Shown: positions 42,256 through 52,252, counted from the first letter of the stretch. The stretch: DNA of 64,000 nucleotides from Petrimonas sulfuriphila (GCA_038561985.1 CP073276.1:3100001-3164000), one strand, 5' to 3'. The notes: generated from the sequence alone by a model not told the origin. Numbers and translations are program-made.

Positions 42256-43755
42256 ATGCATATTATCAGAAAAGTTTGCTTCCTCGTTCTGCTGATAGGA
42301 AGCCTACCTGTTGGAGCGCAGAACAAAGTGAGCAGAAAAATCATGGAGTTAGGAAAAACGGATAACCGCACCATGCAACATTTGGATATACTCACCAACC
42401 GGATCGGCGGTAGGCCGATAGGTTCCGACGCTTATGAAAATGCTACGTACTGGGTGGCCGGTAAACTGAAGGAGTGGGGGTTGGAAGTGGAAATTCAGGA
42501 AGTGGGAGAAATGCCCGTGGGTTTTAACCGGGGCCCCTGGTTTGGGAAAATGTACAGTGATACCTCCATGTCACTCGATTTTGTAACGCCTAGCTATACA
42601 TCCGGAACAAAGGGAGTACAACGCGGACATGTGGTTGTTGAACCCAAAACCCGGCAGGAGTTTGAACGGATGAAGGGGAAATTGAAAGGAGCATGGGTGT
42701 TGATTGAAGGACAGAATACCGGTTTTCCTATTGATCACTCTGTAAGCGGAGATTCCCTGCGGAGTGCCATCATTGCCAAAAAAGAAGCATCTCCAAACGA
42801 TTCTGACAAAATCACCGAGCCGGCATTATTCTATAAGGAGATGAGGGAAGCCGGAATTCTGGGAACGATCCAGTCGGCTCCGGTTCCACTGGTGGCGATG
42901 TATGACCGGAAAAATATTTACAGCTTGTCGTTTGATAACCTGCCCACCATTCCCGATATAAAATTGAATGAAGATCAGTATAATATTATTCGAAAAAAAG
43001 TGGAAAGGAGGGAGTTTGTAATGTTGGAATTTGACATACGCAACCATTTCAAACCCGGACCGGTAAAATACCACAATGTGATAGGAAAGATCCGGGGGAC
43101 GAAATATCCGGATGAATACGTGATGAGCGGCTGTCATCTGGACTCCTACGATTCCTCCACTGGGGCGGTTGATTGTGGGACGGGCGTTGCTCCTAATCTG
43201 GAAATGGCGCGGATGATCATGGCTGCCGGAGGAAACCGTCCCGACAGGACGATTTTGTTTTGTTTTTGGGCAGGAGAAGAGTTTGGGTTGTTGGGCTCTA
43301 AATTTTGGGTGGAGAACAATCCGGATAAATTGAAAAAGATATCCAATTATTTTAACCGTGACGGCGGTCCAACCGCCGCATCGGGGTTGAACGTTCCCGA
43401 AAATATGTACGACGATATTGTAAAATGTACGGAGGGGTTAGCCGATTACAACCCTCAGATTCCTTTCACCGTTGAAAAAAGCACACAACCTCCTCGTGCA
43501 GTCCCCATTACTGCCGGAGGTAGCGATCATGCCTATTTTGCCATGAATGGCGTTCCGACTCTTGCTTTCAGCAATACGGATCCGTTAGGGTATAATTTCA
43601 GTTACCGGGAAATCTGGCATACTACCCGCGACCTGTATAACTTAAGCATTCCTGAGTACATGGACTATACATCCGTAACGCAGGCGGTTACAGTTTATAA
43701 CATGGCTAATTTAAAGAATTTGTTACCGCGGGACGGGATTTATATTCAGGAGTAA
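42256..43755 (+). CDS. Exported M28-family zinc aminopeptidase
   Basis: 499 residues from the Met at 42256; signal peptide MHIIRKVCFLVLLIGSLPVGA, then Q. A protease-associated insert may lie in the middle. The M28 zinc site is complete: GCHLDSYDSSTGAVDCGTGV (His and Asp ligands), FCFWAGEEFGLLGSK (catalytic Glu, then ligand Glu), NRDGGPT (Asp) and AGGSDHAYF (His). Related to the carboxypeptidase Q/PGCP-like branch. Acts in the periplasm or outside on peptides. It converges on the HU/SPOR gene with a four-base gap. Confidence 0.92.
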   Translation: MHIIRKVCFLVLLIGSLPVGAQNKVSRKIMELGKTDNRTMQHLDILTNRIGGRPIGSDAYENATYWVAGKLKEWGLEVEIQEVGEMPVGFNRGPWFGKMYSDTSMSLDFVTPSYTSGTKGVQRGHVVVEPKTRQEFERMKGKLKGAWVLIEGQNTGFPIDHSVSGDSLRSAIIAKKEASPNDSDKITEPALFYKEMREAGILGTIQSAPVPLVAMYDRKNIYSLSFDNLPTIPDIKLNEDQYNIIRKKVERREFVMLEFDIRNHFKPGPVKYHNVIGKIRGTKYPDEYVMSGCHLDSYDSSTGAVDCGTGVAPNLEMARMIMAAGGNRPDRTILFCFWAGEEFGLLGSKFWVENNPDKLKKISNYFNRDGGPTAASGLNVPENMYDDIVKCTEGLADYNPQIPFTVEKSTQPPRAVPITAGGSDHAYFAMNGVPTLAFSNTDPLGYNFSYREIWHTTRDLYNLSIPEYMDYTSVTQAVTVYNMANLKNLLPRDGIYIQE

Positions 43756-43759
43756 ACGA

Positions 43760-44680
43760 TCACCTTTTCAATACCCAGGCATCCCGGTGATTGGGAAAAT
43801 CCTTTTTGAGCTGTTTCAGGTTTTGTTCAGCTTCCTCGCGTGTAGAGAAAGACAAGGCGTAAACATCGATACGATTGGGGCGATCGATAACGGAAGCAGC
43901 TGAAAATCCTTCGGAATGCAACAGGGCAATCATGTCATCGGCTACATTGCGAACCTGATAAACACCGGTCACGATGTAAAACTTGGGGCCTTCCGATGAC
44001 AGCGTAGCTTCTACTTCGGGTTGGGTTGTGGTAATGTTTTCACTAAGCTCCGGCGTTTCCCCGGAAACAACTCCAGCCGCAACGGATGGAACTGAACCGA
44101 GGGAGAAGAATTGAGCCGTTTGATGGCGAAGAGTACTGTCCTGAATGGGGAAAAGAAGCATTATAGCGGCAATAACCGCTGCTGCAGCTGCACCAATGCC
44201 TGCTTTCCTTACAATGGATTTCTTGCTGCTTTCCGGTATTTCGACTAACTGTGCAGCCGGCTGCAGCTGAATTACGGGTTTCAAGGAAGCACTGGAAAGC
44301 CCAAAGTGTTCGGGTCGCACAAAATTTTTTGACTGATAAACAAACCGCTGATCATCCACCATCCGGAAACTTCCCAGATCGCCCAGATCGACAGATTTCT
44401 CAGAACGTAACTGGTTTTTAATCTGTCGCACGGAGTCATTGATTTTTTGTGTGGCGTTTTCAAAAGAAATGCCGTCAATACGCATGTAAGACTCCACCAA
44501 TAATCCGTCGTTGTGGGAGAGTTCTCGATTAAATACCAGTTCACACTCCGGTGGATTGAAAACCGAGAGTCCGTTTCTGTGGGCAGGAGCCGTATTCACA
44601 ACAAATCCTCCCAGTGAAGGAACAATTACACAATTGTGTGTATGTAAAAGATATTCTATATGGGAAATCAGCTGGTTCAT
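43760..44680 (-). CDS. HU-CCDC81 domain and SPOR domain protein
   Basis: 306 residues. N-terminal HU-CCDC81-type domains (about 1-140): ISHIEYLLHTHNCVIVPSLG, GGFVVNTAPAHR, KSVDLGDLGSFRMVDDQRFV. One membrane helix (about 172-190, AAAAVIAAIMLLFP) follows, and a periplasmic SPOR domain at the C-terminus (FYIVTGVYQVRNVADDMIAL, SFSTREEAEQNLKQLKKDF). SPOR domains bind denuded septal glycan, so it probably links an intracellular HU-like fold to the division septum. This architecture is typical of Bacteroidota. Confidence 0.92.
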   Translation of the reverse strand: MNQLISHIEYLLHTHNCVIVPSLGGFVVNTAPAHRNGLSVFNPPECELVFNRELSHNDGLLVESYMRIDGISFENATQKINDSVRQIKNQLRSEKSVDLGDLGSFRMVDDQRFVYQSKNFVRPEHFGLSSASLKPVIQLQPAAQLVEIPESSKKSIVRKAGIGAAAAAVIAAIMLLFPIQDSTLRHQTAQFFSLGSVPSVAAGVVSGETPELSENITTTQPEVEATLSSEGPKFYIVTGVYQVRNVADDMIALLHSEGFSAASVIDRPNRIDVYALSFSTREEAEQNLKQLKKDFPNHRDAWVLKR

Positions 44681-44717
44681 AACGCAAAGATAAAAAAATG
44701 ATTATGGATTTGAAAAT

Positions 44718-45296
44718 TTATTTTCTTATTTTTGTCTGATTACGTTCTGCAAAATCTTTCCAGTTCTTGTATTTAAGACCATCGGATTGAACACCCAAAG
44801 ACTGGTAATAGTGGCACATGGCTGCAGCCAGACCGTCCGTGGCATCCAGCTGAGGAAGCATGTTCGCGTCAGGGATCTGCAGAATCTTTTGCAACATGTA
44901 GGCCACCTGTTCTTTTGCCGCACGCCCATTTCCGGTAATGGACATTTTTATTTTCAACGGAGCGTATTCAAAAATGGGAACGTCTCGTGCTATGGCTGCG
45001 GCCATGGCAACACCTTGTGCACGGCCAAGTTTGAGCATGCTTTGCACATTTTTACCGTAAAAAGGTGCTTCAATAGCCATCTCATCGGGTAAATATTCTT
45101 CGATCAAGCTGACAACCCGTGAATAAATTTTTGCCAGACGAAGGTAATGGTTTTCATATTTGTCGAGCTGCATAACACCCATTGCTTCAAGTGCCGGCTT
45201 GTTCCCGAGGACCTTGAGAATTCCGTATCCCATAACTTGTGTCCCCGGGTCGATACCCAGAATAATTCGTTCTTTTATAGGCGGTTGTTGTATCAT
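44718..45296 (-). CDS. ruvC: Holliday junction resolvase RuvC
   Basis: 192-residue dimeric endonuclease that resolves Holliday junctions with RuvAB. Seen: [16 protein letters not shown] (first catalytic Asp), [20 protein letters not shown] (second acid), [20 protein letters not shown] and the C-terminal [15 protein letters not shown] (last acids). Length is usual. Its ATG overlaps the stop of the DUF4286 gene by four bases (ATGA), so the two are translationally coupled. Confidence 0.96.
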   Translation of the reverse strand: MIQQPPIKERIILGIDPGTQVMGYGILKVLGNKPALEAMGVMQLDKYENHYLRLAKIYSRVVSLIEEYLPDEMAIEAPFYGKNVQSMLKLGRAQGVAMAAAIARDVPIFEYAPLKIKMSITGNGRAAKEQVAYMLQKILQIPDANMLPQLDATDGLAAAMCHYYQSLGVQSDGLKYKNWKDFAERNQTKIRK

Positions 45297-45601
45297 AGAT
45301 CAATGGGTTGCAAAAGTGTTGCAAATCCCTGAATGTTTTGTCCAAATCTTGTTGTTATTAAAAAATAGAGCTTTCTTCCCACAGTTTTGTTCCATTCCTC
45401 CAGGGCTTCAATTGTATCGGATTTAAACTCCAGGGCATAGGAGGCATCCCCGTTGTCGTCTTTAGAAAAAACACGTGTGAGCCTTGGCTCTTTCATGACA
45501 TGGTTTTGGGTGGATAAGGGGATGTACTCGTTACGGATAAAATCCAGAAACTTGTTCTGTAATTCTGTCGGAACGCTAAAAGTAGTGTTATAAATAATCA
45601 T
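45293..45601 (-). CDS. DUF4286-family protein
   Basis: 102 residues from the Met at 45601 ([20 protein letters not shown]); the frame extends 14 codons upstream without a better start. Conserved-looking pieces: [27 protein letters not shown], and [20 protein letters not shown]. The family is small, ferredoxin-like in predicted fold, restricted to Bacteroidota and of unknown function. It is coupled to ruvC by a four-base overlap. Confidence 0.85.
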   Translation of the reverse strand: MIIYNTTFSVPTELQNKFLDFIRNEYIPLSTQNHVMKEPRLTRVFSKDDNGDASYALEFKSDTIEALEEWNKTVGRKLYFLITTRFGQNIQGFATLLQPIDL

Positions 45602-45637
45602 TGTGTTCTTTTCTGTAAATTTACTTTTCGAATACCG

Positions 45638-45667
45638 TTGCAAATTTAAATAAAAACTCTATCTTTG
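45638..45667 (+). promoter_or_regulatory. Promoter of tRNA-Ala
   Basis: TTG (45638-45640), 19-base spacer, TATCTTTG (45660-45667): a full match to the Bacteroidota consensus, 20 bases before the tRNA. Confidence 0.8.
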
Positions 45668-45687
45668 CAAACCGAAACAAAAAACAT

Positions 45688-45761
45688 GGGGGATTAGCTC
45701 AGCTGGCTAGAGCGTTTGACTGGCAGTCAAAAGGTCATCGGTTCGACTCCGATATTCTCCA
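45688..45761 (+). tRNA. tRNA-Ala (anticodon GGC)
   Basis: 74 bases, cloverleaf complete: acceptor GGGGGAT / ATTCTCC with the G3-U70 pair that marks alanine; D arm around AGCTCAGCTGGC; anticodon arm TTTGA-CTGGCAG-TCAAA with GGC at positions 34-36; T arm ATCGG-TTCGACT-CCGAT. Discriminator A; CCA is not encoded. Confidence 0.96.
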
Positions 45762-45837
45762 CTTATCTCAGGATTAAATGTTTATTTATGTGAGTGATGC
45801 TTGCAGGTGTCGTTTATGAGTGCCTAAATTAATGATT

Positions 45838-46665
45838 TCACTTTAACTTAATCCAAGAAACATTTGCTTTTACCCATTTCGAAATTGCCAAAGGAACATC
45901 CGTACACAAATGATCACCTCCTAAGGCAACCCCTAGTAAAAAATCCTCTACAGACGTGCCGGGCCATAGACAAACCGTAAATCCTTCTTCTTTCGCATGC
46001 TGAACCATCCCGCGTGTGGTTCCATCAATTCTGCACGCGACTCTTTTAATTCCAAGTTCGTTGGCCTCCTGCAGCAGATTTTCACTCAATCCTTCCGATT
46101 TTATTAACATTAATTCTGTTTTCGGACGATTTTCTTTTAAATACTTCAGTGGTCTTTTGTCAAAGGATGTCAATACATATGTGGATGTTGGCGGTTTCGC
46201 TGCATATATTTTATCACAAAGCTGGTCGCAATAGCGCTTTAAAGTGGCTTCATCATACATGGGGTTATTTGTTTTCATTTCGAATTCCACATATACCTCC
46301 TCTTTATCGTTGAAAAAATCAAGAACCTCTTCCAATGTCGGAATTGTATTTCCCTGTTTCGTCCTTAATTTTCTGATCTCATTTAATGTTAAATATTCAA
46401 TGGGACGATCAATGCCGACCGACCGGAGCAAAGATGCGTCATGTAAAAGGACTAACTTACCGTCCTTCGTTTGCCGTATATCAATTTCGTATCCGCGAAT
46501 ACCCCGCTCATAGGTTTCTTTCAGAGCATTGATCGTATTTTCTTCGTATTCAAGCATTCCACCACGATGAGCGTGGATATTGACATTTATTACTTGTGCA
46601 TAACTGTTGAAAAAACAACACAGAATTATTAGAATCGCTAATTTCACTCTGAATGAAAAACCCAT
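45838..46665 (-). CDS. Exported glycerophosphodiester phosphodiesterase-family protein
   Basis: About 275 residues. The start at 46665 (MGFSFRVKLAILIILCCFFN) gives a good signal peptide ending SYA, then Q; a Met 11 codons upstream (46698) is possible. GDPD TIM-barrel motifs: HAHRGGMLEYEENT (catalytic His), EIDIRQTKDGKLVLLHD (metal-binding Glu/Asp and second His), EVYVEFEMKT and CLWPGTSVEDF near the end. Hydrolyses glycerophosphodiesters or related diesters outside the cytoplasm. It lies downstream of the alpha-galactosidase on the same strand, 69 bases away. Confidence 0.9.
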   Translation of the reverse strand: MGFSFRVKLAILIILCCFFNSYAQVINVNIHAHRGGMLEYEENTINALKETYERGIRGYEIDIRQTKDGKLVLLHDASLLRSVGIDRPIEYLTLNEIRKLRTKQGNTIPTLEEVLDFFNDKEEVYVEFEMKTNNPMYDEATLKRYCDQLCDKIYAAKPPTSTYVLTSFDKRPLKYLKENRPKTELMLIKSEGLSENLLQEANELGIKRVACRIDGTTRGMVQHAKEEGFTVCLWPGTSVEDFLLGVALGGDHLCTDVPLAISKWVKANVSWIKLK

Positions 46666-46734
46666 TCTTTTTACACGGCCATCTGCATTCATGATCATGA
46701 CTTTTATGGTTTAATTTTTTTTAAAAAAGATATA

Positions 46735-49005
46735 TTAACTAATCTTCTGTTTGAATTTGATGGAAAAGTCCGTTTCCCCAGACTCTTCTCCTTGAAAAGT
46801 GATCGAAAGCACATCCTGATTTTGAATAACACGACATTTGGCGTCTTTACATGTTATGTCCCCGAATGTATATCGCCGAGGAACTTTGATATACATGGAT
46901 AAAGGAAACGACCCGACAAGCCGAACAGTTCCGTTCAATAGCATTCGCTTGCTTTCCCATTCCATAGCCGACACCTCCATACCATTTTGGGTAATGTGAC
47001 GATCACTACTGATCCATTGAGGAACATCTTTTATCGGATGGATGGCCACCAATCTCACAGCATGAGGAGGAACTTCCAACGAAAATTGTTTCTCAATCGA
47101 TTTATAATTAAAAGGTTGTTTTTCCCAGAATTCAAAACCGGTGTAATCCTGATTCTCGATGCCTAACTCCTCCGGCGTTGTAGATATGAAGTTTCTCTGA
47201 TCCTCCCAATTAAAAAAAGCGATCACATTATACTTGCCTATAAATTCGTGTTGTATCCGCAAATTCCACACAGGCATTGTCCCAAAATAGGGATAGAGAT
47301 TCCCTGGACGAACATCTGCTACGGGCAATGTCTGTTGTAGAATTTTCATTTTTCTTTCCTCTAGGCCAGCTAGTTTATCACCAAAAAATGTCATTTGTCC
47401 GGGTAAAGCGACAATCGTGGCCGAGGTACGTGCTTCCTCCAAAGGAAGATCACCCACAAGCAAGGTATCGGGATCTGCTATCATTACGATATTGTGAGTA
47501 AATACTTGATTAACCAGACAACTTGCCTGATTTACCACGCCACTCCACACGACCGGCTGGTTAGGATGTACAATATCTGCCCCGATACGGGAGGCCTCTG
47601 CATATCTCGCTTCCGGACCCGAAGTATGTCCTTGACAGGCCAGAAATACCCGGTCCTCACCCATTCCTTCACGGAATGCCTGTACGCAGAGTTCAAAAGG
47701 ATTGAGGCAGGACGGATCGTTGAAACACGCCCTGATTTCGGGTCGTTCGTATAAATGAGCGCAGTAACCGGAATTTCGTCCCGACATACCATCAATCTTA
47801 AAAAACTCATATCCCCATTCCCTGGATGCGATCCGGTGTATTTCCCGCAGGTGTTCTCTCGCTTCCCTTACCGTGGGATCCAGAGTGTACTTGCCGTTCC
47901 AGGAGCTGATGGGTTTTCCGTTCTTGTCGTGCAAGAACCAGCTATGGTGTTCCTTATAAAACAATTCATTTCCCGTGCCAAAAGGAGCCATCCACAACCC
48001 GGGACGAAAACCCAGCAACCGTATTTCATCGGCCAACGCTTTCATTCCTTTGGGAAATTGTTTTTCATTTACCTCAAGGTTCATGTTGTAGAAGTCCCTC
48101 ACTGGCAATTGATCGGAATTTCCTTGCCAAGACTCGATGGACCAAAACTCGCAACCGAAAGGTTGAAGGTACTTCTTTCCAATCCGGGCTTCGGCCAAGT
48201 TGTCTTCCGCCGAAGCTTTATCGAAATAGGTGTTCCAGGACATCCATCCGGTAGGGACGACAGGACAGCGTTTCCTGTCAATGGGCTGATAGTAGGGGAT
48301 ATATCGTTTTTGAAAGTAACCAGGCTCCATGTTGAAGACAAAAACCGTCTCAGCGGCATCTTCGATTCGTCCGCTTAACCGGAATGAAAACTCCCCCTTG
48401 ACAACCGTTTGGATCCTGAAATTTGCGGCAGTGAACTGTAATAAAAGATCATCCTTCGGAGAGAATAAGGAATCATTCAGGAGCGAATCGGCAAACCCAC
48501 TCATCAGATTTAACACCCTCTCTCCGACAACGGGTTTGGTCCGACAGGGAAAAGCATCTTCTGAAAAGAAAATAGTACCCTCAAAAGAGAACCTCCCTGC
48601 GAATCGCTGTGCTGTCCGGTGGTAGAACAGTAGCTCTAGCTGCGTGCCTACTGTATTGAGCACCCAATAACCCTGCACGTCGCCTCGAGGATCCACCAAG
48701 GTATTCCGGTTGGCAACTCCGTCCCGGGAGCAGCAGACCATCCAGGGCGTATCGTCCGACAGAAAACGTAATTTTCCCTTTAGGGTCACATTTAGATTTT
48801 GCAGGATAAGTTGAGCATTTCTCTCGTCAAAATCAAATTTCCACACAGCAGAAAGTGTATCTTTTTCTTTCTCGATAATCCCTTGTCCTTCGGAATTATT
48901 TGGTGTGTCGGGAAAGCGAGAGGTAAAACTTGTTAATCCATTTGCGGATGTTAGTGCGACACCGCTAATTGCAACTTTTTTTAAAAAATCTCTCCGTTCA
49001 ATCAT
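46735..49005 (-). CDS. Exported alpha-galactosidase-like glycosidase (clan GH-D)
   Basis: 756 residues. A twin-arginine-like N-terminus (MIERRDFLKKVAISGVALTS) suggests Tat export, but a Sec reading cannot be excluded. A beta-rich N-terminal domain precedes a TIM barrel: PTGWMSWNTYFDKASAEDN, LGFRPGLWMAPFGTGNELF, and the catalytic strand EFFKIDGMSGRNS (nucleophile Asp about residue 403). GADIVHPNQPVVWSGVVNQ follows and a beta-sandwich ends it (about 620-756). This resembles GH36/GH27 enzymes that remove alpha-galactose. Exact family and acid/base residue are not assigned. A GH43 gene lies 37 bases upstream. Confidence 0.85.
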   Translation of the reverse strand: MIERRDFLKKVAISGVALTSANGLTSFTSRFPDTPNNSEGQGIIEKEKDTLSAVWKFDFDERNAQLILQNLNVTLKGKLRFLSDDTPWMVCCSRDGVANRNTLVDPRGDVQGYWVLNTVGTQLELLFYHRTAQRFAGRFSFEGTIFFSEDAFPCRTKPVVGERVLNLMSGFADSLLNDSLFSPKDDLLLQFTAANFRIQTVVKGEFSFRLSGRIEDAAETVFVFNMEPGYFQKRYIPYYQPIDRKRCPVVPTGWMSWNTYFDKASAEDNLAEARIGKKYLQPFGCEFWSIESWQGNSDQLPVRDFYNMNLEVNEKQFPKGMKALADEIRLLGFRPGLWMAPFGTGNELFYKEHHSWFLHDKNGKPISSWNGKYTLDPTVREAREHLREIHRIASREWGYEFFKIDGMSGRNSGYCAHLYERPEIRACFNDPSCLNPFELCVQAFREGMGEDRVFLACQGHTSGPEARYAEASRIGADIVHPNQPVVWSGVVNQASCLVNQVFTHNIVMIADPDTLLVGDLPLEEARTSATIVALPGQMTFFGDKLAGLEERKMKILQQTLPVADVRPGNLYPYFGTMPVWNLRIQHEFIGKYNVIAFFNWEDQRNFISTTPEELGIENQDYTGFEFWEKQPFNYKSIEKQFSLEVPPHAVRLVAIHPIKDVPQWISSDRHITQNGMEVSAMEWESKRMLLNGTVRLVGSFPLSMYIKVPRRYTFGDITCKDAKCRVIQNQDVLSITFQGEESGETDFSIKFKQKIS

Positions 49006-49042
49006 GGGTTGCAGATGTAGTTAAATAATTTACTGCATAACG

Positions 49043-50050
49043 TTAAAGCGTTAATTCCTGAAGCAGTTGCAGGGTATCTCCGGTATCTTGCAGTTCGAAT
49101 ATCCGGGCACGTTCCTGGCCTCTCGGTGAGTTGGGACGGTGAAAAGTCATGCATAGACGGCCTTCGAAAGTGCGGAATATCATGCCGTGTCCGCCGTTTT
49201 GCGTGAACAGTGGCTTCTCTTGTTGTACCCATGGCCCGTGTATTTTTCCGGTTACCGACTCCGCTATTCCAATGGCATATTCACCGTTCATAAAGCTGGA
49301 CCATATCATCAGTAATTTACCTGTTTTGGTGCGGTAAAGAAAACATCCGTCGGTAACGTACGATTTTACGGAAATGTTGTCGTGTGAGGATCCTGTGGAC
49401 CAACCGGCTGCCGAAGCGTGAAACAAGGTCAGCGGGTCTCCTGCGGGAGCGGAAAGGTCTGCAGACAGTTCCACCAATACCATGGTACCGTCGATCACCT
49501 GCACCCATTCGTGGCAATAAATCATATAGGGGCGTCCCTCCTCAACCCATAATGTTCCATCAAGCGCCATTTGGTCCATAGGTGTATGAGGTACTTTTGC
49601 GTAAGGGAGGAAAGGCCCATCAGGATGGTCGGAAACAAAGATTTGTGTTCCCCGGAAAAGGTATTTAGGCCATCCTTGCTGCTCTTTCTTCCACTGAATA
49701 TTTGAATTTAACGTGGCAAAAAGGTAGTATTTCCCATTATAAGTGTGCACTTCGGGAGCCCAAACCGCTCCGGTTATCCAGTTGTCATCCGGCACAGTAA
49801 ACACCTGCACCGGACCTTCCCAGTTTTTCAGGTCCCTACTTTTATAAGCCTCAACTCCTCCCATAACTTTTCCCGAAGTATTGACTGAAGCGGATTTGTA
49901 CATGTAGTAATATCCGCTTTTTTTATCTGGCATAATGTAAGGATCACGGATAGGAATTTCCGATAGCTTTTTTACGGTCTGACCGCATAACGGCAAAGCG
50001 TTGATAACAATAATGAAAAAGAGTGTTAACGATTGATTTTTCAGGTCCAT
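49043..50050 (-). CDS. Exported GH43-family glycosidase
   Basis: 335 residues. Signal peptide MDLKNQSLTLFFIIVINALP..CG, then Q. Five-bladed propeller motifs: EIPIRDPYIMPDKKSGYYYM (general base Asp in RDP), NWITGAVWAPEVHTYNGKYY (WAPE/D), DGTLWVEEGRPYMIYCHEWV (acid Glu region), and YVTDGCFLYRTKTGKLLMIW. GH43 enzymes are mostly alpha-L-arabinofuranosidases or beta-xylosidases; some subfamilies act on galactans. Acts with the adjacent alpha-galactosidase on a mixed galactose- or arabinose-containing glycan (inference). Confidence 0.88.
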   Translation of the reverse strand: MDLKNQSLTLFFIIVINALPLCGQTVKKLSEIPIRDPYIMPDKKSGYYYMYKSASVNTSGKVMGGVEAYKSRDLKNWEGPVQVFTVPDDNWITGAVWAPEVHTYNGKYYLFATLNSNIQWKKEQQGWPKYLFRGTQIFVSDHPDGPFLPYAKVPHTPMDQMALDGTLWVEEGRPYMIYCHEWVQVIDGTMVLVELSADLSAPAGDPLTLFHASAAGWSTGSSHDNISVKSYVTDGCFLYRTKTGKLLMIWSSFMNGEYAIGIAESVTGKIHGPWVQQEKPLFTQNGGHGMIFRTFEGRLCMTFHRPNSPRGQERARIFELQDTGDTLQLLQELTL

Positions 50051-50188
50051 ATTATTATTTTGTATTCAAAGATACACAGAATCTTTCAGGAAACAGGAAA
50101 AAATCGATAATTTTGTCGTCGTGACAAGAAAGTAATTTATTTTGTATTTCTGTCCGCTCAACGAACTAATGATTTTGTTTGCGATAAA

Positions 50189-52213
50189 ATGAAAAAAACA
50201 GGGATCGGGGTACTGGCGTGCCTATTATTATGCCTGCAAGGCCAGGCGCAGCTGAAAGTAGAAGATCACAGACCGTTGTTTGTCTTGAAGAATGATGCGA
50301 TCATTACCGCTCCGGAGGAAGGAGTCTGGTCGGTTGCCACAGGATGGGAAAACGACTGGATGACAGAATGGGTCCATGCTACTCCAACTGAAGTGGAGCA
50401 ATACGATGAATGGACTATCCTGAAAGGAGAGATTGTGTTGCCGCATGGAGTTCTCTACATGAGGGATGCCTATCGTGAGGAAAAGCCGGGATTGATCAAA
50501 TGTGTACGGCGGTTTGAATGGAAAGGGGAAAAGACATTATCTCCTTTAACCCTCTCTGTGCGTTTGCGCGTAAAAGGGAAGGAGATGTCCGTTTTTATGC
50601 CCGGGATTCTTTACTATGGAAATAAAAACGGAGCGCGTGTCAATCCCGACATTATTCCGGTTTATACAGGGAAAGCCGGTGAATTTGCCATCTTTGAAGA
50701 TCATCGTTACCCGATGCCGTTTGTAATGCTGGAAAACCGGGAAGATCAATACGCGGCCGCGATTCATTTTACCCCCAGCCCCGTGCGTGGAGCTTTGCTA
50801 GCTGATCAATGGTGGTCTGCCGGTGTAGAGGCTGGTGACGGGTATACAGATTTTGTCCTTTATTCCGGCCCTATCGGCTACAACAAAAAACACAGTGTAG
50901 CCAAGGCTCTCCAGTTAACTCCCATGAAATATACCAATACCTATTTGAGTATGGAGCCGGGACGTATTATCGAAAAAGAATTTTATATCGAGCTGTATTC
51001 AATTGATCGGGAAGGGAGCGGTTTTCAACAACCGGTATACACTTCACTGGATTTGCACAAACCCTATGATGCGGAGAGGTTTCCGGATTTCAATACGATA
51101 CTTGCAAGCAAATACCGCTTTGCCCGGAGCCGGTGGGTGGATTACGGCAATAATGCCGCAGGCTATGGAATGTATGATTTGCAAAACAGAAAAGATATGG
51201 TGATGGGATGGTGCGGCCAGGCGGAATCCCCGGGATATGCGTTGCAGGTTCTTGCCGACCGGTTAAACGATGAGGATTTACCGGCTAAAGTACAGCAATC
51301 GTTGGATTTTCTGGCATCATTTCCGGTGAATAGGGAGAACGGGATGTTTCCTGTGGGTTTTAACGGAAAAGAATTCTATGGGGGTGATCATGTTTCGTGC
51401 GGACAAGCGCTGTATAATTTTGCCAAAGCAATTGAAACGGCTCAAAAAAACAAACGGTACAACACGGAAAAATGGGAAGCATTTCTCACATCGGCATGCG
51501 ATGGACAGGTAAAACGAATATTGAATCCGGCCTGGGATCCTCACTCTACTGCCGAAGGTTTTTACATGGCACCACTGGCAATAGCATCGGTTCTGTTTGG
51601 TAAAAAAGAATACCGACAAGCCTCGGAAAAAATAGCCGCAATCTACGCGGATCGTCACCTTGCCATGGACGGCTGCTATTGGGGAGGTACCCTCGATGCG
51701 ACCTGCGAGGACAAAGAGGGGGCATGGGCTGCTTTCCAGGGTTTTTTGGAACTGTACGAGCGGTTCAAAGAGGATAAATACCTGGACTGGGCCAAACACG
51801 CGATGGACGTATGCCTGAGTTATGTGGTGGTGTGGGATATCCCTTTACCCGCAGGACGTCTAGCCGACTTTCATTTCAAATCGACTGGTTGGAGCGTAGT
51901 CTCTCCGCAAAACCAGCATATTGATGTCTATGCCGTCCTATTCGCTCCGGAAGTTTATAAGATGGGCAAATATCTGGACGACGACCGGTTAAAGCAATTG
52001 GCGAGAGTAATGTACCGCTCGTGTTTTCAGCTTACTGATATGTACGGGTCGCAGGGAGAGCAACTGCAACAGACCAATTTTGCGCAGCGCGGCGATATGA
52101 GCAATGTACATAACCTGCGGGGTGGATACGCAGAAGGCTGGACCGTTTTCTGGATTACAGCGCATTTCCTGAATGCGGCGGCTCGTTTTGTGGAACTTCA
52201 AGTTATTCCTTAA
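50189..52213 (+). CDS. Exported protein, probable alpha/alpha-toroid glycosidase-like
   Basis: 674 residues; family not recognised. Signal peptide MKKTGIGVLACLLLCLQGQA, then Q. An N-terminal beta-sandwich (about 25-270; TATGWEND.M-type stretch SVATGWENDWMTEWVHAT) is followed by a helical region of repeated aromatic/acidic pairs: DMVMGWCGQAESPGYALQVL, AEGFYMAPLAIASVLFGKKE, CYWGGTLDATCEDKEGAWAA, QNQHIDVYAVLFAPEVYKMG, YAEGWTVFWITAHFLNAA. This plan matches six-hairpin glycoside hydrolases and lyases. Acidic residues in TLDATCEDKEG are candidate catalysts. Divergent from the GH43/GH36 genes, so probably in the same catabolic group. Confidence 0.7.
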   Translation: MKKTGIGVLACLLLCLQGQAQLKVEDHRPLFVLKNDAIITAPEEGVWSVATGWENDWMTEWVHATPTEVEQYDEWTILKGEIVLPHGVLYMRDAYREEKPGLIKCVRRFEWKGEKTLSPLTLSVRLRVKGKEMSVFMPGILYYGNKNGARVNPDIIPVYTGKAGEFAIFEDHRYPMPFVMLENREDQYAAAIHFTPSPVRGALLADQWWSAGVEAGDGYTDFVLYSGPIGYNKKHSVAKALQLTPMKYTNTYLSMEPGRIIEKEFYIELYSIDREGSGFQQPVYTSLDLHKPYDAERFPDFNTILASKYRFARSRWVDYGNNAAGYGMYDLQNRKDMVMGWCGQAESPGYALQVLADRLNDEDLPAKVQQSLDFLASFPVNRENGMFPVGFNGKEFYGGDHVSCGQALYNFAKAIETAQKNKRYNTEKWEAFLTSACDGQVKRILNPAWDPHSTAEGFYMAPLAIASVLFGKKEYRQASEKIAAIYADRHLAMDGCYWGGTLDATCEDKEGAWAAFQGFLELYERFKEDKYLDWAKHAMDVCLSYVVVWDIPLPAGRLADFHFKSTGWSVVSPQNQHIDVYAVLFAPEVYKMGKYLDDDRLKQLARVMYRSCFQLTDMYGSQGEQLQQTNFAQRGDMSNVHNLRGGYAEGWTVFWITAHFLNAAARFVELQVIP

Positions 52214-52228
52214 AAACAAGAGTCTTTT

Positions 52229-52252
52229 CCGGTTATCCGGTTTTTTTTGTCA
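52229..52252 (+). terminator. Possible terminator after the 674-residue protein
   Basis: CCGG-TTAT-CCGG followed by eight Ts. The stem is only four pairs, so this is weak. Confidence 0.35.

Noticed and set aside
45688-45761. tRNA-Ala as attachment site of an integrated element
   Set aside because: No integrase and no repeated tRNA 3' end were seen on either side.
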